This document shows positions 60,989-64,000 of a stretch of 64,000 nucleotides of DNA, in pieces (within the stretch, counting starts at the first letter, position 1; every line of letters starts with the position of its first letter). A program made the translations under genes and the position numbers. The stretch lies in the NCBI GenBank assembly GCA_037953625.1, contig CM075653.1, forward strand, positions 7,440,001-7,504,000, written 5' to 3'. This DNA comes from Crotalaria pallida. Taxonomy: Eukaryota; Streptophyta; Magnoliopsida; Fabales; Fabaceae. The notes beneath the pieces were generated by a model. The model ran no database searches. It had not been told where the DNA came from and saw only the letters and a list, made by a program, of their open reading frames with translations.

Positions 60989-63294
60989 AAACACGAGGAC
61001 TGACAGGGAAGGATCTTTCTCATTACCCCATTAATATTATTTCAATTTTATGGTTTAACTGTCATATTCATTACTATTGAATCACTTACCACATGACATG
61101 TGTTATCTTAGATAATAATCGTAATTAATAGTGAATTAATTCATACTTTGCTAATTAATGTCATTACATATCATCTATTACTTGATATTCTAATCGTTAT
61201 TTTTATACATCATAAAAAGGTACAAACAGAACGATCGGATCTGCCGAGCATGATGACCTATGATTAATTCGAGTCCGAGTATGACGACCCAACTTAATTC
61301 AAGCCTTCACACCGGTTGCCGATCAATTTTTCCTTGGTTTGCGCACCATCGCGACCTTACCTATTTGGTAGCACGATCCGCAGTGCCAACACCCAGTGAT
61401 CTAAGTCGGATCCCAGCATCTCCGAGGAACCACACTGCTAATTCCACACCCACAACTCGCAAATATTCAGCCTTCGCTCAGCGTTCGCCTACACAGATCT
61501 GAATCTGACAGTCTCTCAAAGAGGCTTGGATGAACACGATCTAATTGGCGGAAAACGACTATCACACCTTAAAGGACTTCTTAACTCGGCACAAGCCTCT
61601 TCAGGCTTTAGCGAGAAAGGGGGTTGGTTATGCAATGGAGTAAAGGTTTGCTTCAAATTTATTATTATGACCGATCAGCTTGCCTTCGCCCTAATTACTC
61701 GGATTCAAGAGGGGTTCAACAATTGAAGTTGACTAAACAGTTACGACAAGGGAAACGGTCATCCTTGGCTTCTCTACCTGTTCTTGCTTCCTCGGCTTCA
61801 TTCTTTCCCTTCTCGACATCCTCGCCCGCTTCATCAGCTCGATAAACTTTCGATGACTTCCACTCGAGTGACCTTATTCGGCCATGAAGCTTACTGCTCG
61901 GCGGGTAGAATGGACTCCGACTCTTTAAAATAATCCGAGAAGAATTGTAAAGCCCTGAGCAGCAGATGCTCAGGTTATATTTGGGTGCCTTCGCACCACA
62001 TCTTTAGAACCTCTCACCGAGCTTTCGGACCTATACCAAGTCCGAGGCCCACTTTGATCCCGAGCGTTTCACAGACCTTATGAACTCGACACAAGCCTTT
62101 TCAGGCTTTTAACGAGTAGGGGACTAGTATGTGATGAGGCGTATACATCGTGACATTGGCCGACCTTGAATACTGGTATTATGTGATGCATAAGTTACTC
62201 GTTATCAAATGTCGTGCCAAAGAGGACCACCACGTCCCATGAGGCACCAAATTGATCATTTACCGTCCTCATTAAGGACATATGTTAAACTCACTCACTT
62301 CGGATCATGTTCTTACGCACTTGCCCACGATCTCGGTTAGCTGGCCAGATCGGCGAGGCCACAAGTGAAAACGAGGATTGCGACCCGATAGCTTGGCTTA
62401 GCCTCTCGGCTCAAAGCCTCTCGGCTCATATCTGGCCCAATACATCGCGGATCGAGGAATACACCTCAGCTAAGGTTGTCATTTCGACAAGCAATCCCTC
62501 GTAAACGTTGCGGTCCAATTGGTAATAATCTTGGCACACTTCGAACTTCAAATAACAGTTTGAGTCGTGCCAGCATACATTGGCACAAGCCTTTCGGCTT
62601 TCACCATGGCAAGCGCATAAAAGGATGTCTCCTTAAAAATGACGTGACTTTTAAAACAATAGTCCAATTCGACTTTGAATACACTCATAACTTCATCATC
62701 CTCATCTCGGAGCACCCCTAAATCCATTCTGGAACTCCCCCCGCAGGAACTCGGTTCGAGATGTTCCTCACCGAGCTTGCACTCGGTTCGAGATGAGCCT
62801 CACCGAGCTTGCACACGGTTCGAGATGAGCCTCACCGAGCTTGTACTCGGTTTGAGATGTTCCTTACCGAGCTTACCGAGCTTGTACTCGGTTCGAGATG
62901 TTCCTCACCGAGCTTGTACTCGGTTCGAGATGAGCCTCACCGAGCTTGTACTCGGTTCGAGATGTTCCTCACCGAGCTTGTGCTCGGTTCGAGATGAGCC
63001 TCACCGAGCTTGCCTCACCGAGCTTGCCTCACCGAGCTTGCCTCACCGAGCTTGGCTCACCGAGCTTGCCTCACCGAGCTTGGCTCACCGAGCTTGTGGC
63101 GGATCCCCCCGCGGGAACTCGGTTCGAGATTGGGGTACTCATTCAGTTTCATCATCCGAGCACAAAAGAGCACTATCAACCATCCGCAACACTCTTCCGA
63201 GCGGAAGACCACGCCTACAAACAATGTTTTATGTTACCACCAACTCTCAAAAGCTCAGCACAGGCTCTTCGAGCCTATACGAGCTTGGGGGGCT
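60989..63294. other. 3' half of the second Tat-type element interior
   Basis: 61130-61245 is another copy of the AT-rich module. 61250-62740 is mixed sequence with CTCGGC and CCGAG words and no recognisable ORF. 62745-63000 holds CTCGGTTCGAGATG units, and 63000-63095 is a tight 14-bp tandem repeat (CTCACCGAGCTTGC). From 63105 the sequence copies the block at 46145-46255 of the first element. Confidence 0.65.
63000..63095. repeat. 14-bp tandem repeat CTCACCGAGCTTGC
   Basis: About six near-identical units, apparently expanded from the right arm of the CTCGGTTCGAG hairpin unit next to it. Confidence 0.85.
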
Positions 63295-63625
63295 TGTAGG
63301 GTTAACCAATAATAAATCCTACCGCTACAGGATAAGCATGAGCTCTCTAGTACAGGATAAGGGTGAATAACTCATCCTTCTTATCCTCTAAGAGCCACGT
63401 CAGCCCTACTGGGCCGAACAGGCCCATAAGGCACCACAACACAACTTCCCCTATAAGTATCGCCATGCTATAGGGGCTAAGGTATGTTCTCTCATCCCTA
63501 CTCTCAAGAACTACGTGTGACTTGATCCCCTTATCACTGGGGGTACGTAGGACCGGGGTCACCCTCGTCAGCTGCAACAACCCCAAAAACACATCGTGGT
63601 GTTCCATCAATACCGGGACACTACA
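63295..63625 (+). repeat. 3' LTR of the second Tat-type element
   Basis: 331 bp, apparently identical to 47530-47860. It is preceded by GAGCTTGGGGGGCT as PPT. Confidence 0.93.
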
Positions 63626-63971
63626 GTTCACATATATATTGTATTTTATACACATAAAAACTATAAGCTATCAGATGCTCAAACCATTTGTTAAATAACA
63701 TCACTCTCATAGCATATGGGCCTCTTCATTCTTTAATTGCACATATGCAATAAGAAAAATGTTCACATATGCAATAAGAAAAATGTTCACATATGCAATA
63801 AGAAAAATGTTTTCTGTACAACACCTTGCACGTCAACTTTGTATGCGATGAATATGTCAAATTGTTCATCCGCCATTACCACCTAACAATTTAATTATAT
63901 TTACTTTTGAATTAAGGAATTAGTTCACGATATATGATTAGAGACTATCTCTAATCTAAAGCTGGAGTTTC
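63626..63971. other. AT-rich spacer with a 24-bp tandem repeat
   Basis: 63740-63812 has three copies of a 24-bp unit (CACATATGCAATAAGAAAAA plus TGTT). Nothing else is recognised. Confidence 0.6.
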
Positions 63972-64000
63972 TGTGACACCCTTGTTTTATATCTTGAAAA
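63972..64000 (+). mobile_element. Possible start of another Ty3-type LTR
   Basis: TGTGACACCC at 63972 followed by a T-rich run resembles starts of Ty3 LTRs (compare GGGTGTTACA at 2221). Cut by the window edge. Confidence 0.35.

Larger units (their letters stand above)
47530..63625 (+). mobile_element. Second non-autonomous Tat-type LTR element, split by a Sirevirus
   Basis: Two 331-bp LTRs (47530-47860, 63295-63625) begin TGTAGGGTT and end ACACTACA. The TSD is GTTCA (47525-47529 and 63626-63630). They look identical along their full length, including the ORF shadow on minus. PBS TTGGCGCCGTCTGTGG starts at 47861. Without the nested Sirevirus the element is 5584 bp. It has no gag or pol. The interior (47861-50476 and 60989-63294) has a GC-rich leader, AT-rich modules like those at 41960-43810, and the CTCGGTTCGAG array near the 3' end. 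It shares R-U5 with the first element, but U3 differs. Confidence 0.92.

Noticed and set aside
1..64000. Endogenous pararetrovirus sequence
   Set aside because: All reverse transcriptases seen are tied to LTRs, an integrase or LINE signatures. There is no movement protein or coat protein of the caulimovirus type.

Overview
This is a block of plant nuclear DNA, almost certainly eudicot and plausibly legume. The legume guess rests only on my familiarity with such elements. It is built nearly entirely from nested retrotransposons. I found no host protein-coding gene, tRNA, rRNA or CRISPR array. Every substantial ORF that I recognise is a gag, pol or accessory ORF of an LTR element or a LINE fossil. 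Most LTR elements can be closed to the base by TG...CA ends plus a matching 5-bp target-site duplication (TSD).

Layout: (a) 1-2221, the 3' part of a Ty3-type LTR cut by the window edge, then a LINE fossil (2449-2760). (b) 3137-13388, a 10.25-kb Tat-lineage Ty3 element on the minus strand (TSD TTATC) with gag-pol on minus and a plus-strand antisense ORF. (c) 13389-16902, AT-rich spacer with LINE fossils. (d) 16908-37951, a ~4.0-kb solo LTR (TSD GTTAC) split by an 11.1-kb Tekay-type chromovirus (19196-36239, TSD TCTCT). That chromovirus is itself split, inside its reverse transcriptase, by a 5.9-kb gag-only Sirevirus-like element on the minus strand (23951-29850, TSD TTCTT). (e) 37961-38516, a long inverted repeat, followed by AT-rich DNA. 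(f) 40009-47159, a non-autonomous Tat-type element (TSD AATAT). (g) 47530-63625, a second, related non-autonomous Tat-type element (TSD GTTCA), split by a nearly intact 10.5-kb Sirevirus (50477-60983, TSD GGTCT) with gag, pol and a third ORF. (h) 63626-64000, spacer and the probable start of another LTR.

How the parts relate: the LTR pairs of the two elements in (g) look identical to me, so that nest is recent. The gag-only Sirevirus and the non-autonomous Tat elements lack their own pol and would need proteins from relatives of the kind seen here (50477-60983 and 3137-13388).

The most interesting signal is in the noncoding DNA. Five element families, from both the copia and the gypsy superfamily, carry clusters of a family-specific short palindrome that is always centred on CpG: TAATCGATTA, TAACCGGTTA, GGATATCGATATCC, TACTCGAGTA and GGACCGGTCC. 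In addition, several LTRs or internal regions carry arrays of hairpins. In two of these the stems change by compensatory substitutions while the loop or the flanks stay constant, which argues that the fold, and not the primary sequence, is selected.
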